A stretch of DNA of 64,000 bases, from positions 9,238,001 to 9,302,000 of the forward strand of contig BTRK01000005.1 of the NCBI GenBank assembly GCA_036245805.1, in the 5' to 3' direction. Below are positions 36,607-50,070 of this stretch, in pieces. Made by a program: the position numbers and the translations under genes. The DNA comes from Pristionchus mayeri. Taxonomy: Eukaryota; Nematoda; Chromadorea; Rhabditida; Neodiplogasteridae. The first letter of the stretch is position 1; each line of letters begins with the position of its first letter. The notes beneath the pieces are model-generated. The model searched no databases. It worked only from the letters and a program-made list of their open reading frames with translations, and was not told the DNA's origin.

Positions 36607-38850
36607 TTGCTGAAAGTGATTCTTTGGTTGCATAGTAATGTGGTGATGGGTGTGAGAGGGAATGCTAACCATAGACCTCATCAGGAGCGTAGATCATCCA
36701 GGAGTCGTTCATTGCATGGAATTTTCAAGTAATTCTCTTTGCTGAAAATGATTCTTTGGTTGCATAGTAATGTGGTGATGGGTGTGAGAGGGAATGATCA
36801 CCATCGACCTCATCAGGAGCGTAGATCATCCAGGAGTCGTTCATTTCATGGAATTTTCAAGTAATTCTCTTTGCTGAAAATGATTCTTTGGTGGCATAGT
36901 AATGTGGTGATGGGTGTGAGAGGGAATGCTAACCTTCGACCTCACCAGGAGCGTAGATCATCCAGGAGTCGTTCATTGCATGGAATTTTCAAGTAATTCT
37001 CTTTGCTGAAAATGATTCTTTGGTTGCATAGTAATGTGGTGATGGGTGTGGGAGGGAATGCTAACCATCGACCTCATCAGGAGCGTAGATCATCCAGGAG
37101 TCGTTCATTGCATGGAATTTTTAAGTAATTCTCTTTGCTGAAAATGATTCTTTGGTTGCATAGTAATGTGGTGATGGGTGTGAGAGGGAATGCTAACCAT
37201 AGACCTCATCAGGAGCGTAGATCATCCAGGAGTCGTTCATTGCATGGAATTTTCAAGCAATTCATTTTGCCGAAAATGATTCTTTGGTTGCATAGTAATG
37301 TGGTGATGGGTGTGAGAGGGAATGCTAACCATAGACCTCATCAGGAGCGTAGATCATCCAGGAGTCGTTCATTGCATGGAATTTTCAAGTAATTCTCTTT
37401 GCTGAAAATGATTCTTTGGTTGCATAGTAATGTGGTGATGGGTGTGAGAGGGAATGATCACCATCGACCTCATCAGGAGCGTAGATCATCCAGGAGTCGT
37501 TCATTTCATGGAATTTTCAAGTAATTCTCTTTGCTGAAAATGATTCTTTGGTTGCATAGTAATGTGGTGATGGGTGTGAGAGGGAATGATCACCATCGAC
37601 CTCATCAGGAGCGTAGATCATCCAGGAGTCGCTCATTTCATGGAATTTTCAAGTAATTCTCTTTGCTGAAAATGATTCTTTGGTTGCATAGTAATGTGGT
37701 GATGGGTGTGAGAGGGAATGCTAACCATCGACCTCATCAGGAGCGTAGATCATCCAGGAGTCGTTCATTTCATGGAATTATCAAGTAATTCTCTTTGCTG
37801 AAAGTGATTCTTTGGTTGCATAGTAATGTGGTGATGGGTGTGAGAGGGAATGCTAACCATAGACCTCATCAGGAGCGTAGATCATCCAGGAGTCGTTCAT
37901 TGCATGGAATTTTCAAGTAATTCTCTTTGCTGAAAATGATTCTTTGGTTGCATAGTAATGTGGTGATGGGTGTGAGAGGGAATGATCACCATCGACCTCA
38001 TCAGGAGCGTAGATCATCCAGGAGTCGTTCATTTCATGGAATTTTCAAGTAATTCTCTTTGCTGAAAATGATTCTTTGGTGGCATAGTAATGTGGTGATG
38101 GGTGTGAGAGGGAATGCTAACCTTCGACCTCACCAGGAGCGTAGATCATCCAGGAGTCGTTCATTGCATGGAATTTTCAAGTAATTCTCTTTGCTGAAAA
38201 TGATTCTTTGGTTGCATAGTAATGTGGTGATGGGTGTGGGAGGGAATGCTAACCATCGACCTCATCAGGAGCGTAGATCATCCAGGAGTCGTTCATTGCA
38301 TGGAATTTTTAAGTAATTCTCTTTGCTGAAAATGATTCTTTGGTTGCATAGTAATGTGGTGATGGGTGTGAGAGGGAATGCTAACCATAGACCTCATCAG
38401 GAGCGTAGATCATCCAGGAGTCGTTCATTGCATGGAATTTTCAAGCAATTCATTTTGCCGAAAATGATTCTTTGGTTGCATAGTAATGTGGTGATGGGTG
38501 TGAGAGGGAATGCTAACCATAGACCTCATCAGGAGCGTAGATCATCCAGGAGTCGTTCATTGCATGGAATTTTCAAGTAATTCTCTTTGCTGAAAATGAT
38601 TCTTTGGTTGCATAGTAATGTGGTGATGGGTGTGAGAGGGAATGATCACCATCGACCTCATCAGGAGCGTAGATCATCCAGGAGTCGTTCATTTCATGGA
38701 ATTTTCAAGTAATTCTCTTTGCTGAAAATGATTCTTTGGTTGCATAGTAATGTGGTGATGGGTGTGAGAGGGAATGATCACCATCGACCTCATCAGGAGC
38801 GTAGATCATCCAGGAGTCGCTCATTTCATGGAATTTTCAAGTAATTCTCT
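36607..38850 (+). repeat. 9-mer HOR (1188 bp), about 1.9 copies
   Basis: CTGAAAGTGATTC at 36613 and 37801, AATTCATTTTGCCG at 37263 and 38451, and GTCGCTCATTTC at about 37630 and 38818 all step by 1188 bp. Order: AAAGTG/CATAGACC; GATCAC; TTGGTGGC with CCTTCG; GTGTGGGAGG; CAAGCAA; CATAGACC; GATCAC; GATCAC with GTCGCTC; AATTATC. Copy 2 lacks the last monomer. Confidence 0.9.
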
Positions 38851-39906
38851 TTGCTGAAAATGATTCTTTGGTTGCATAGTAATGTGGTGATGGGTGTGAG
38901 AGGGAATGCTAACCATAGACCTCATCAGGAGCGTAGATCATCCAGGAGTCGTTCATTGCATGGAATTTTCAAGCAATTCTCTTTGCCGAAAATGATTCTT
39001 TGGTTGCATAGTAATGTGGTGATGGGTGTGAGAGGGAATGCTAACCATAGACCTCATCAGGAGCGTAGATCATCCAGGAGTCGTTCATTGCATGGAATTT
39101 TCAAGCAATTCTCTTTGCCGAAAATGATTCTTTGGTTGCATAGTAATGTGGTGATGGGTGTGAGAGGGAATGCTAACCATAGACCTCATCAGGAGCGTAG
39201 ATCATCCAGGAGTCGTTCATTGCATGGAATTTTCAAGCAATTCATTTTGCCGAAAATGATTCTTTGGTTGCATAGTAATGTGGTGATGGGTGTGAGAGGG
39301 AATGCTAACCATAGACCTCATCAGGAGCGTAGATCATCCAGGAGTCGTTCATTGCATGGAATTTTCAAGTAATTCTCTTTGCTGAAAATGATTCTTTGGT
39401 TGCATAGTAATGTGGTGATGGGTGTGAGAGGGAATGATCACCATCGACCTCATCAGGAGCGTAGATCATCCAGGAGTCGTTCATTTCATGGAATTTTCAA
39501 GTAATTCTCTTTGCTGAAAATGATTCTTTGGTTGCATAGTAATGTGGTGATGGGTGTGAGAGGGAATGATCACCATCGACCTCATCAGGAGCGTAGATCA
39601 TCCAGGAGTCGCTCATTTCATGGAATTTTCAAGTAATTCTCTTTGCTGAAAATGATTCTTTGGTTGCATAGTAATGTGGTGATGGGTGTGAGAGGGAATG
39701 CTAACCATAGACCTCATCAGGAGCGTAGATCATCCAGGAGTCGTTCATTGCATGGAATTTTCAAGCAATTCTCTTTGCCGAAAATGATTCTTTGGTTGCA
39801 TAGTAATGTGGTGATGGGTGTGAGAGGGAATGCTAACCATAGACCTCATCAGGAGCGTAGATCATCCAGGAGTCGTTCATTGCATGGAATTTTCAAGTAA
39901 TTCTCT
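38587..39906 (+). repeat. 6-mer HOR (792 bp), about 1.7 copies
   Basis: GATCAC, GATCAC/GTCGCTC and CAAGCAA units at 38587-38982 recur at 39379-39774, 792 bp on. This 6-mer reuses the tail of the preceding 9-mer. It contains three consecutive CAAGCAA units, which gives the longest open frame in the window (38851-39372). Confidence 0.85.
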
Positions 39907-40830
39907 TTGCTGAAAATGATTCTTTGGTTGCATAGTAATGTGGTGATGGGTGTGAGAGGGAATGCTAACCATCGACCTCATCAGGAGCGTAGATCATCCA
40001 GGAGTCGTTCATTGCATGGAATTTTCAAGTAATTCTCTTTGCTGAAAATGATTCTTTGGTTGCATAGTAATGTGGTGATGGGTGTGAGAGGGAATGCTAA
40101 CCATCGACCTCATCAGGAGCGTAGATCATCCAGGAGTCGTTCATTTCATGGAATTTTCAAGTAATTCTCTTTGCTGAAAATGATTCTTTGGTTGCATAGT
40201 AATGTGGTGATGGGTGTGGGAGGGAATGCTAACCATCGACCTCATCAGGAGCGTAGATCATCCAGGAGTCGTTCATTGCATGGAATTTTTAAGTAATTCT
40301 CTTTGCTGAAAATGATTCTTTGGTTGCATAGTAATGTGGTGATGGGTGTGAGAGGGAATGCTAACCATAGACCTCATCAGGAGCGTAGATCATCCAGGAG
40401 TCGTTCATTGCATGGAATTTTCAAGCAATTCTCTTTGCCGAAAATGATTCTTTGGTTGCATAGTAATGTGGTGATGGGTGTGATAGGGAATGCTAACCAT
40501 CGACCTCATCAGGAGCGTAGATCATCCAGGAGTCGTTCATTGCATGGAATTTTCAAGTAATTCTCTTTGCCGAAAATGATTCTTTGGTTGCATAATAATG
40601 TGGAGATGGGTGTGAGAGGGAATGATCACCATCGACCTCATCAGGAGCGTAGATCATCCAGGAGTCGTTCATTGCATGGAATTTTCAAGTAATTCTCTTT
40701 GCTGAAAATGATTCTTTGGTTGCATAGTAATGTGGTGATGGGTGTGAAAGGGAATGCTAACCATCGACCTCATCAGGAGCGTAGATCATCCAGGAGTCGT
40801 TCATTGCATGGAATTTTCAAGTAATTCTCT

Positions 40831-42414
40831 TTGCTGAAAATGATTCTTTGGTTGCATAGTAATGTGGTGATGGGTGTGAGAGGGAATGATCACCATCGAC
40901 CTCATCAGGAGCGTAGATCATCCAGGAGTCGTTCATTGCATTTAATTTTCAAGTAATTCTCTTTGCTGAAAATGATTCTTTGGTTTCATAGTAATGTGGT
41001 GATGGGTGTGGGAGGGAATGCTAACCATCGACCTCATCAGGAGCGTAGATCATCCAGGAGTCGTTCATTTCATGGAATTATCAAGTAATTCTCTTTGCTG
41101 AAAATGATTCTTTGGTTGCATAGTAATGTGGTGATGGGTGTGAGAGGGAATGCTAACCATCGACCTCATCAGGAGCGTAGATCATCCAGGAGTCGTTCAT
41201 TGCATGGAATTTTTAAGTAATTCTCTTTGCTGAAAATGATTCTTTGGTTGCATAGTAATGTGGTGATGGGTGTGAGAGGGAATGCTAACCATAGACTTCA
41301 TCAGGAGCGTAGATCATCCAGGAGTCGTTCATTGCATGGAATTTTCAAGTAATTCTCTTTGCCGAAAATGATTCTTTGGTTGCATAATAATGTGGTGATG
41401 GGTGTGAGAGGGAATGATCACCATCGACCTCATCAGGAGCGTAGATCATCCAGGAGTCGTTCATTGCATTTAATTTTCAAGTAATTCTCTTTGCTGAAAA
41501 TGATTCTTTGGTTTCATAGTAATGTGGTGATGGGTGTGGGAGGGAATGCTAACCATCGACCTCATCAGGAGCGTAGATCATCCAGGAGTCGTTCATTTCA
41601 TGGAATTATCAAGTAATTCTCTTTGCTGAAAATGATTCTTTGGTTGCATAGTAATGTGGTGATGGGTGTGAGAGGGAATGCTAACCATCGACCTCATCAG
41701 GAGCGTAGATCATCCAGGAGTCGTTCATTGCATGGAATTTTTAAGTAATTCTCTTTGCTGAAAATGATTCTTTGGTTGCATAGTAATGTGGTGATGGGTG
41801 TGAGAGGGAATGCTAACCATAGACTTCATCAGGAGCGTAGATCATCCAGGAGTCGTTCATTGCATGGAATTTTCAAGTAATTCTCTTTGCCGAAAATGAT
41901 TCTTTGGTTGCATAATAATGTGGTGATGGGTGTGAGAGGGAATGATCACCATCGACCTCATCAGGAGCGTAGATCATCCAGGAGTCGTTCATTGCATTTA
42001 ATTTTCAAGTAATTCTCTTTGCTGAAAATGATTCTTTGGTTTCATAGTAATGTGGTGATGGGTGTGGGAGGGAATGCTAACCATCGACCTCATCAGGAGC
42101 GTAGATCATCCAGGAGTCGTTCATTTCATGGAATTATCAAGTAATTCTCTTTGCTGAAAATGATTCTTTGGTTGCATAGTAATGTGGTGATGGGTGTGAG
42201 AGGGAATGCTAACCATCGACCTCATCAGGAGCGTAGATCATCCAGGAGTCGTTCATTGCATGGAATTTTTAAGTAATTCTCTTTGCTGAAAATGATTCTT
42301 TGGTTGCATAGTAATGTGGTGATGGGTGTGAGAGGGAATGCTAACCATAGACTTCATCAGGAGCGTAGATCATCCAGGAGTCGTTCATTGCATGGAATTT
42401 TCAAGTAATTCTCT
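40831..42414 (+). repeat. 4-mer HOR (528 bp), three copies
   Basis: Order: GATCAC ending GCATTTAATTTTC; TTGGTTTCATAG with GTGTGGGAGG and AATTATC; plain with TTTTTAAG; CATAGACTTC. GCATTTAA falls at 40941, 41469 and 41997, each 528 bp apart. Copies 2 and 3 begin with TTGCCG/CATAATAATG where copy 1 does not. TTGGTTTCATAG is private to this block. Confidence 0.93.
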
Positions 42415-43074
42415 TTGCCGAAAATGATTCTTTGGTTGCATAATAATGTGGTGATGGGTGTGAGAGGGAATGATCACCATCGACCTCATCAGGAGCGTAG
42501 ATCATCCAGGAGTCGTTCATTTCATGGAATTTTCAAGTAATTCTCTTTGCTGAAAATGATTCTTTGGTTGCATAGTAATGTGGTGATGGGTGTGAGAGGG
42601 AATGATCACCATCGACCTCATCAGGAGCGTAGATCATCCAGGAGTCGTTCATTGCATGGAATTTTCAAGTAATTCTCTTTGCTGAAAATGATTCTTTGGT
42701 TGCATAGTAATGTGGTGATGGGTGTGAGAGGGAATGCTAACCATAGACCTCATCAGGAGCGTAGATCATCCAGGAGTCGTTCATTGCATGGAATTTTCAA
42801 GTAATTCTCTTTGCTGAAAATGATTCTTTGGTTGCATAGTAATGTGGTGATGGGTGTGAGAGGGAATGATCACCATCGACCTCATCAGGAGCGTAGATCA
42901 TCCAGGAGTCGTTCATTGCATTTAATTTTCAAGTAATTCTCTTTGCTGAAAATGATTCTTTGGTTGCATAGTAATGTGGTGATGGGTGTGGGAGGGAATG
43001 CTAACCATCGACCTCATCAGGAGCGTAGATCATCCAGGAGTCGTTCATTTCATGGAATTATCAAGTAATTCTCT

Positions 43075-45450
43075 TTGCTGAAAATGATTCTTTGGTTGCA
43101 TAGTAATGTGGTGATGGGTGTGAGAGGGAATGCTAACCATCGACCTCATCAGGAGCGTAGATCATCCAGGAGTCGTTCATTGCATGGAATTTTTAAGTAA
43201 TTCTCTTTGCTGAAAATGATTCTTTGGTTGCATAGTAATGTGGTGATGGGTGTGAGAGGGAATGCTAACCATAGACTTCATCAGGAGCGTAGATCATCCA
43301 GGAGTCGTTCATTGCATGGAATTTTCAAGTAATTCTCTTTGCCGAAAATGATTCTTTGGTTGCATAATAATGTGGTGATGGGTGTGAGAGGGAATGATCA
43401 CCATCGACCTCATCAGGAGCGTAGATCATCCAGGAGTCGTTCATTTCATGGAATTTTCAAGTAATTCTCTTTGCTGAAAATGATTCTTTGGTTGCATAGT
43501 AATGTGGTGATGGGTGTGAGAGGGAATGATCACCATCGACCTCATCAGGAGCGTAGATCATCCAGGAGTCGTTCATTGCATGGAATTTTCAAGTAATTCT
43601 CTTTGCTGAAAATGATTCTTTGGTTGCATAGTAATGTGGTGATGGGTGTGAGAGGGAATGCTAACCATAGACCTCATCAGGAGCGTAGATCATCCAGGAG
43701 TCGTTCATTGCATGGAATTTTCAAGTAATTCTCTTTGCCGAAAATGATTCTTTGGTTGCATAATAATGTGGTGATGGGTGTGAGAGGGAATGATCACCAT
43801 CGACCTCATCAGGAGCGTAGATCATCCAGGAGTCGTTCATTGCATGGAATTTTTAAGTAATTCTCTTTGCTGAAAATGATTCTTTGGTTGCATAGTAATG
43901 TGGTGATGGGTGTGAGAGGGAATGCTAACCATAGACCTCATCAGGAGCGTAGATCATCCAGGAGTCGTTCATTGCATGGAATTTTCAAGCAATTCTCTTT
44001 GCCGAAAATGATTCTTTGGTTGCATAGTAATGTGGTGATGGGTGTGAGAGGGAATGCTAACCATAGACCTCATCAGGAGCGTAGATCATCCAGGAGTCGT
44101 TCATTGCATGGAATTTTCAAGTAATTCTCTTTGCTGAAAATGATTCTTTGGTTGCATAGTAATGTGGTGATGGGTGTGAAAGGGAATGCTAACCATCGAC
44201 CTCATCAGGAGCGTAGATCATCCAGGAGTCGTTCATTTCATGGAATTATCAAGTAATTCTCTTTGCTGAAAATGATTCTTTGGTTGCATAGTAATGTGGT
44301 GATGGGTGTGAGAGGGAATGCTAACCATCGACCTCATCAGGAGCGTAGATCATCCAGGAGTCGTTCATTGCATGGAATTTTTAAGTAATTCTCTTTGCTG
44401 AAAATGATTCTTTGGTTGCATAGTAATGTGGTGATGGGTGTGAGAGGGAATGCTAACCATAGACTTCATCAGGAGCGTAGATCATCCAGGAGTCGTTCAT
44501 TGCATGGAATTTTCAAGTAATTCTCTTTGCCGAAAATGATTCTTTGGTTGCATAATAATGTGGTGATGGGTGTGAGAGGGAATGATCACCATCGACCTCA
44601 TCAGGAGCGTAGATCATCCAGGAGTCGTTCATTTCATGGAATTTTCAAGTAATTCTCTTTGCTGAAAATGATTCTTTGGTTGCATAGTAATGTGGTGATG
44701 GGTGTGAGAGGGAATGATCACCATCGACCTCATCAGGAGCGTAGATCATCCAGGAGTCGTTCATTGCATGGAATTTTCAAGTAATTCTCTTTGCTGAAAA
44801 TGATTCTTTGGTTGCATAGTAATGTGGTGATGGGTGTGAGAGGGAATGCTAACCATAGACCTCATCAGGAGCGTAGATCATCCAGGAGTCGTTCATTGCA
44901 TGGAATTTTCAAGTAATTCTCTTTGCCGAAAATGATTCTTTGGTTGCATAATAATGTGGTGATGGGTGTGAGAGGGAATGATCACCATCGACCTCATCAG
45001 GAGCGTAGATCATCCAGGAGTCGTTCATTGCATGGAATTTTTAAGTAATTCTCTTTGCTGAAAATGATTCTTTGGTTGCATAGTAATGTGGTGATGGGTG
45101 TGAGAGGGAATGCTAACCATAGACCTCATCAGGAGCGTAGATCATCCAGGAGTCGTTCATTGCATGGAATTTTCAAGCAATTCTCTTTGCCGAAAATGAT
45201 TCTTTGGTTGCATAGTAATGTGGTGATGGGTGTGAGAGGGAATGCTAACCATAGACCTCATCAGGAGCGTAGATCATCCAGGAGTCGTTCATTGCATGGA
45301 ATTTTCAAGTAATTCTCTTTGCTGAAAATGATTCTTTGGTTGCATAGTAATGTGGTGATGGGTGTGAAAGGGAATGCTAACCATCGACCTCATCAGGAGC
45401 GTAGATCATCCAGGAGTCGTTCATTGCATGGAATTTTCAAGTAATTCTCT
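43075..45450 (+). repeat. 9-mer HOR (1188 bp), two copies
   Basis: Copies start at 43075 and 44263. Order: TTTTTAAG; CATAGACTTC; TTGCCG/CATAATAATG/GATCAC; GATCAC; CATAGACC; TTGCCG/GATCAC/TTTTTAAG; CAAGCAA; CATAGACC; GTGTGAAAGGG. The last unit ends AATTATC in copy 1 but AATTTTC in copy 2, marking the right breakpoint. It is built partly from the 4-mer HOR at 40831-42414. Confidence 0.92.
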
Positions 45451-47166
45451 TTGCTGAAAATGATTCTTTGGTTGCATAGTAATGTGGTGATGGGTGTGAG
45501 AGGGAATGCTAACCATAGACCTCATCAGGAGCGTAGATCATCCAGGAGTCGTTCATTGCATGGAATTTTCAAGTAATTCTCTTTGCTGAAAATGATTCTT
45601 TGGTTGCATAGTAATGTGGTGATGGGTGTGAGAGGGAATGATCACCATCGACATCATCAGGAGCGTAGATCATCCAGGAGTCGTTCATTTCATGGAATTT
45701 TCAAGTAATTCTCTTTGCTGAAAATGATTCTTTGGTTGCATAGTAATGTGGTGATGGGTGTGAGAGGGAATGATCACCATCGACCTCATCAGGAGCGTAG
45801 ATCATCCAGGAGTCGTTCATTTCATGGAATTTTCAAGTAATTCTCTTTGCTGAAAATGATTCTTTGGTGGCATAGTAATGTGGTGATGGGTGTGAGAGGG
45901 AATGCTAACCTTCGACCTCACCAGGAGCGTAGATCATCCAGGAGTCGTTCATTGCATGGAATTTTCAAGTAATTCTCTTTGCTGAAAATGATTCTTTGGT
46001 TGCATAGTAATGTGGTGATGGGTGTGGGAGGGAATGCTAACCATCGACCTCATCAGGAGCGTAGATCATCCAGGAGTCGTTCATTGCATGGAATTTTTAA
46101 GTAATTCTCTTTGCTGAAAATGATTCTTTGGTTGCATAGTAATGTGGTGATGGGTGTGAGAGGGAATGCTAACCATAGACCTCATCAGGAGCGTAGATCA
46201 TCCAGGAGTCGTTCATTGCATGGAATTTTCAAGCAATTCTCTTTGCCGAAAATGATTCTTTGGTTGCATAGTAATGTGGTGATGGGTGTGAGAGGGAATG
46301 CTAACCATAGACCTCATCAGGAGCGTAGATCATCCAGGAGTCGTTCATTGCATGGAATTTTCAAGTAATTCTCTTTGCTGAAAATGATTCTTTGGTTGCA
46401 TAGTAATGTGGTGATGGGTGTGAAAGGGAATGCTAACCATCGACCTCATCAGGAGCGTAGATCATCCAGGAGTCGTTCATTGCATGGAATTTTCAAGTAA
46501 TTCTCTTTGCTGAAAATGATTCTTTGGTTGCATAGTAATGTGGTGATGGGTGTGAGAGGGAATGATCACCATCGACCTCATCAGGTGCGTAGATCATCCA
46601 GGAGTCGTTCATTGCATGGAATTTTCAAGTAATTCTCTTTGCCGAAAATGATTCTTTGGTTGCATAATAATGTGGAGATGGGTGTGAGAGGGAATGCTAA
46701 CCATCGACCTCATCAGGAGCGTAGATCATCCAGGAGTCGTTCATTTCATGGAATTATCAAGTAATTCTCTTTGCTGAAAATGATTCTTTGGTTGCATAGT
46801 AATGTGGTGATGGGTGTGAGAGGGAATGCTAACCATCGACCTCATCAGGAGCGTAGATCATCCAGGAGTCGTTCATTGCATGGAATTTTTAAGTAATTCT
46901 CTTTGCTGAAAATGATTCTTTGGTTGCATAGTAATGTGGTGATGGGTGTGAGAGGGAATGCTAACCATAGACTTCATCAGGAGCGTAGATCATCCAGGAG
47001 TCGTTCATTGCATGGAATTTTCAAGTAATTCTCTTTGCCGAAAATGATTCTTTGGTTGCATAATAATGTGGTGATGGGTGTGAGAGGGAATGATCACCAT
47101 CGACCTCATCAGGAGCGTAGATCATCCAGGAGTCGTTCATTTCATGGAATTTTCAAGTAATTCTCT

Positions 47167-50070
47167 TTGCTGAAAATGATTCTTTGGTTGCATAGTAATG
47201 TGGTGATGGGTGTGAGAGGGAATGATCACCATCGACCTCATCAGGAGCGTAGATCATCCAGGAGTCGTTCATTGCATTTAATTTTCAAGTAATTCTCTTT
47301 GCTGAAAATGATTCTTTGGTTGCATAGTAATGTGGTGATGGGTGTGGGAGGGAATGCTAACCATCGACCTCATCAGGTGCGTAGATCATCCAGGAGTCGT
47401 TCATTGCATGGAATTTTCAAGTAATTCTCTTTGCCGAAAATGATTCTTTGGTTGCATAATAATGTGGAGATGGGTGTGAGAGGGAATGCTAACCATCGAC
47501 CTCATCAGGAGCGTAGATCATCCAGGAGTCGTTCATTTCATGGAATTATCAAGTAATTCTCTTTGCTGAAAATGATTCTTTGGTTGCATAGTAATGTGGT
47601 GATGGGTGTGAGAGGGAATGCTAACCATCGACCTCATCAGGAGCGTAGATCATCCAGGAGTCGTTCATTGCATGGAATTTTTAAGTAATTCTCTTTGCTG
47701 AAAATGATTCTTTGGTTGCATAGTAATGTGGTGATGGGTGTGAGAGGGAATGCTAACCATAGACTTCATCAGGAGCGTAGATCATCCAGGAGTCGTTCAT
47801 TGCATGGAATTTTCAAGTAATTCTCTTTGCCGAAAATGATTCTTTGGTTGCATAATAATGTGGAGATGGGTGTGAGAGGGAATGCTAACCATCGACCTCA
47901 TCAGGAGCGTAGATCATCCAGGAGTCGTTCATTTCATGGAATTTTCAAGTAATTCTCTTTGCTGAAAATGATTCTTTGGTGGCATAGTAATGTGGTGATG
48001 GGTGTGAGAGGGAATGCTAACCTTCGACCTCACCAGGAGCGTAGATCATCCAGGAGTCGTTCATTGCATGGAATTTTCAAGTAATTCTCTTTGCTGAAAA
48101 TGATTCTTTGGTTGCATAGTAATGTGGTGATGGGTGTGAGAGGGAATGCTAACCATCGACCTCATCAGGAGCGTAGATCATCCAGGAGTCGTTCATTGCA
48201 TGGAATTTTCAAGTAATTCTCTTTGCTGAAAATGATTCTTTGGTTGCATAGTAATGTGGTGATGGGTGTGAGAGGGAATGCTAACCTTCGACCTCACCAG
48301 GAGCGTAGATCATCCAGGAGTCGTTCATTGCATGGAATTTTCAAGTAATTCTCTTTGCTGAAAATGATTCTTTGGTTGCATAGTAATGTGGTGATGGGTG
48401 TGAGAGGGAATGCTAACCATCGACCTCATCAGGAGCGTAGATCATCCAGGAGTCGTTCATTGCATGGAATTTTTAAGTAATTCTCTTTGCTGAAAATGAT
48501 TCTTTGGTTGCATAGTAATGTGGTGATGGGTGTGAGAGGGAATGCTAACCATAGACTTCATCAGGAGCGTAGATCATCCAGGAGTCGTTCATTGCATGGA
48601 ATTTTCAAGTAATTCTCTTTGCCGAAAATGATTCTTTGGTTGCATAATAATGTGGTGATGGGTGTGAGAGGGAATGATCACCATCGACCTCATCAGGAGC
48701 GTAGATCATCCAGGAGTCGTTCATTTCATGGAATTTTCAAGTAATTCTCTTTGCTGAAAATGATTCTTTGGTTGCATAGTAATGTGGTGATGGGTGTGAG
48801 AGGGAATGATCACCATCGACCTCATCAGGAGCGTAGATCATCCAGGAGTCGTTCATTGCATTTAATTTTCAAGTAATTCTCTTTGCTGAAAATGATTCTT
48901 TGGTTGCATAGTAATGTGGTGATGGGTGTGGGAGGGAATGCTAACCATCGACCTCATCAGGTGCGTAGATCATCCAGGAGTCGTTCATTGCATGGAATTT
49001 TCAAGTAATTCTCTTTGCCGAAAATGATTCTTTGGTTGCATAATAATGTGGAGATGGGTGTGAGAGGGAATGCTAACCATCGACCTCATCAGGAGCGTAG
49101 ATCATCCAGGAGTCGTTCATTTCATGGAATTATCAAGTAATTCTCTTTGCTGAAAATGATTCTTTGGTTGCATAGTAATGTGGTGATGGGTGTGAGAGGG
49201 AATGCTAACCATCGACCTCATCAGGAGCGTAGATCATCCAGGAGTCGTTCATTGCATGGAATTTTTAAGTAATTCTCTTTGCTGAAAATGATTCTTTGGT
49301 TGCATAGTAATGTGGTGATGGGTGTGAGAGGGAATGCTAACCATAGACTTCATCAGGAGCGTAGATCATCCAGGAGTCGTTCATTGCATGGAATTTTCAA
49401 GTAATTCTCTTTGCCGAAAATGATTCTTTGGTTGCATAATAATGTGGAGATGGGTGTGAGAGGGAATGCTAACCATCGACCTCATCAGGAGCGTAGATCA
49501 TCCAGGAGTCGTTCATTTCATGGAATTTTCAAGTAATTCTCTTTGCTGAAAATGATTCTTTGGTGGCATAGTAATGTGGTGATGGGTGTGAGAGGGAATG
49601 CTAACCTTCGACCTCACCAGGAGCGTAGATCATCCAGGAGTCGTTCATTGCATGGAATTTTCAAGTAATTCTCTTTGCTGAAAATGATTCTTTGGTTGCA
49701 TAGTAATGTGGTGATGGGTGTGAGAGGGAATGCTAACCATCGACCTCATCAGGAGCGTAGATCATCCAGGAGTCGTTCATTGCATGGAATTTTCAAGTAA
49801 TTCTCTTTGCTGAAAATGATTCTTTGGTTGCATAGTAATGTGGTGATGGGTGTGAGAGGGAATGCTAACCTTCGACCTCACCAGGAGCGTAGATCATCCA
49901 GGAGTCGTTCATTGCATGGAATTTTCAAGTAATTCTCTTTGCTGAAAATGATTCTTTGGTTGCATAGTAATGTGGTGATGGGTGTGAGAGGGAATGCTAA
50001 CCATCGACCTCATCAGGAGCGTAGATCATCCAGGAGTCGTTCATTGCATGGAATTTTCAAGTAATTCTCT
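47167..50070 (+). repeat. 12-mer HOR (1584 bp), about 1.8 copies
   Basis: GCATTTAA at 47277 and 48861, and AGGTGCGTAG at 47377 and 48961, step by 1584 bp. The order is shared through GTGGAGATG/AATTATC, TTTTTAAG, CATAGACTTC, TTGGTGGC with CCTTCG, plain and CCTTCG units. Copy 2 diverges at the unit at 49939. The type order differs completely from the 12-mer at 28.8-35.0 kb, so the equal length is coincidental. Confidence 0.88.

Noticed and set aside
38851..39372. 173-codon plus-strand open frame, TTG start, four tandem 44-residue units
   Set aside because: It exists only because three successive units carry CAA instead of TAA. Identical sequence with the stop surrounds it, it has no ATG-led unique start, and satellite sequence provides no sign of coding selection.
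23407..46368. Eighteen other 85-codon frames (23407 to 46368) of the same kind
   Set aside because: These are stop-loss by-products of a repeat whose length is a multiple of three. They are near-identical, scattered by HOR copying, and start at TTG right after a stop in the previous unit.
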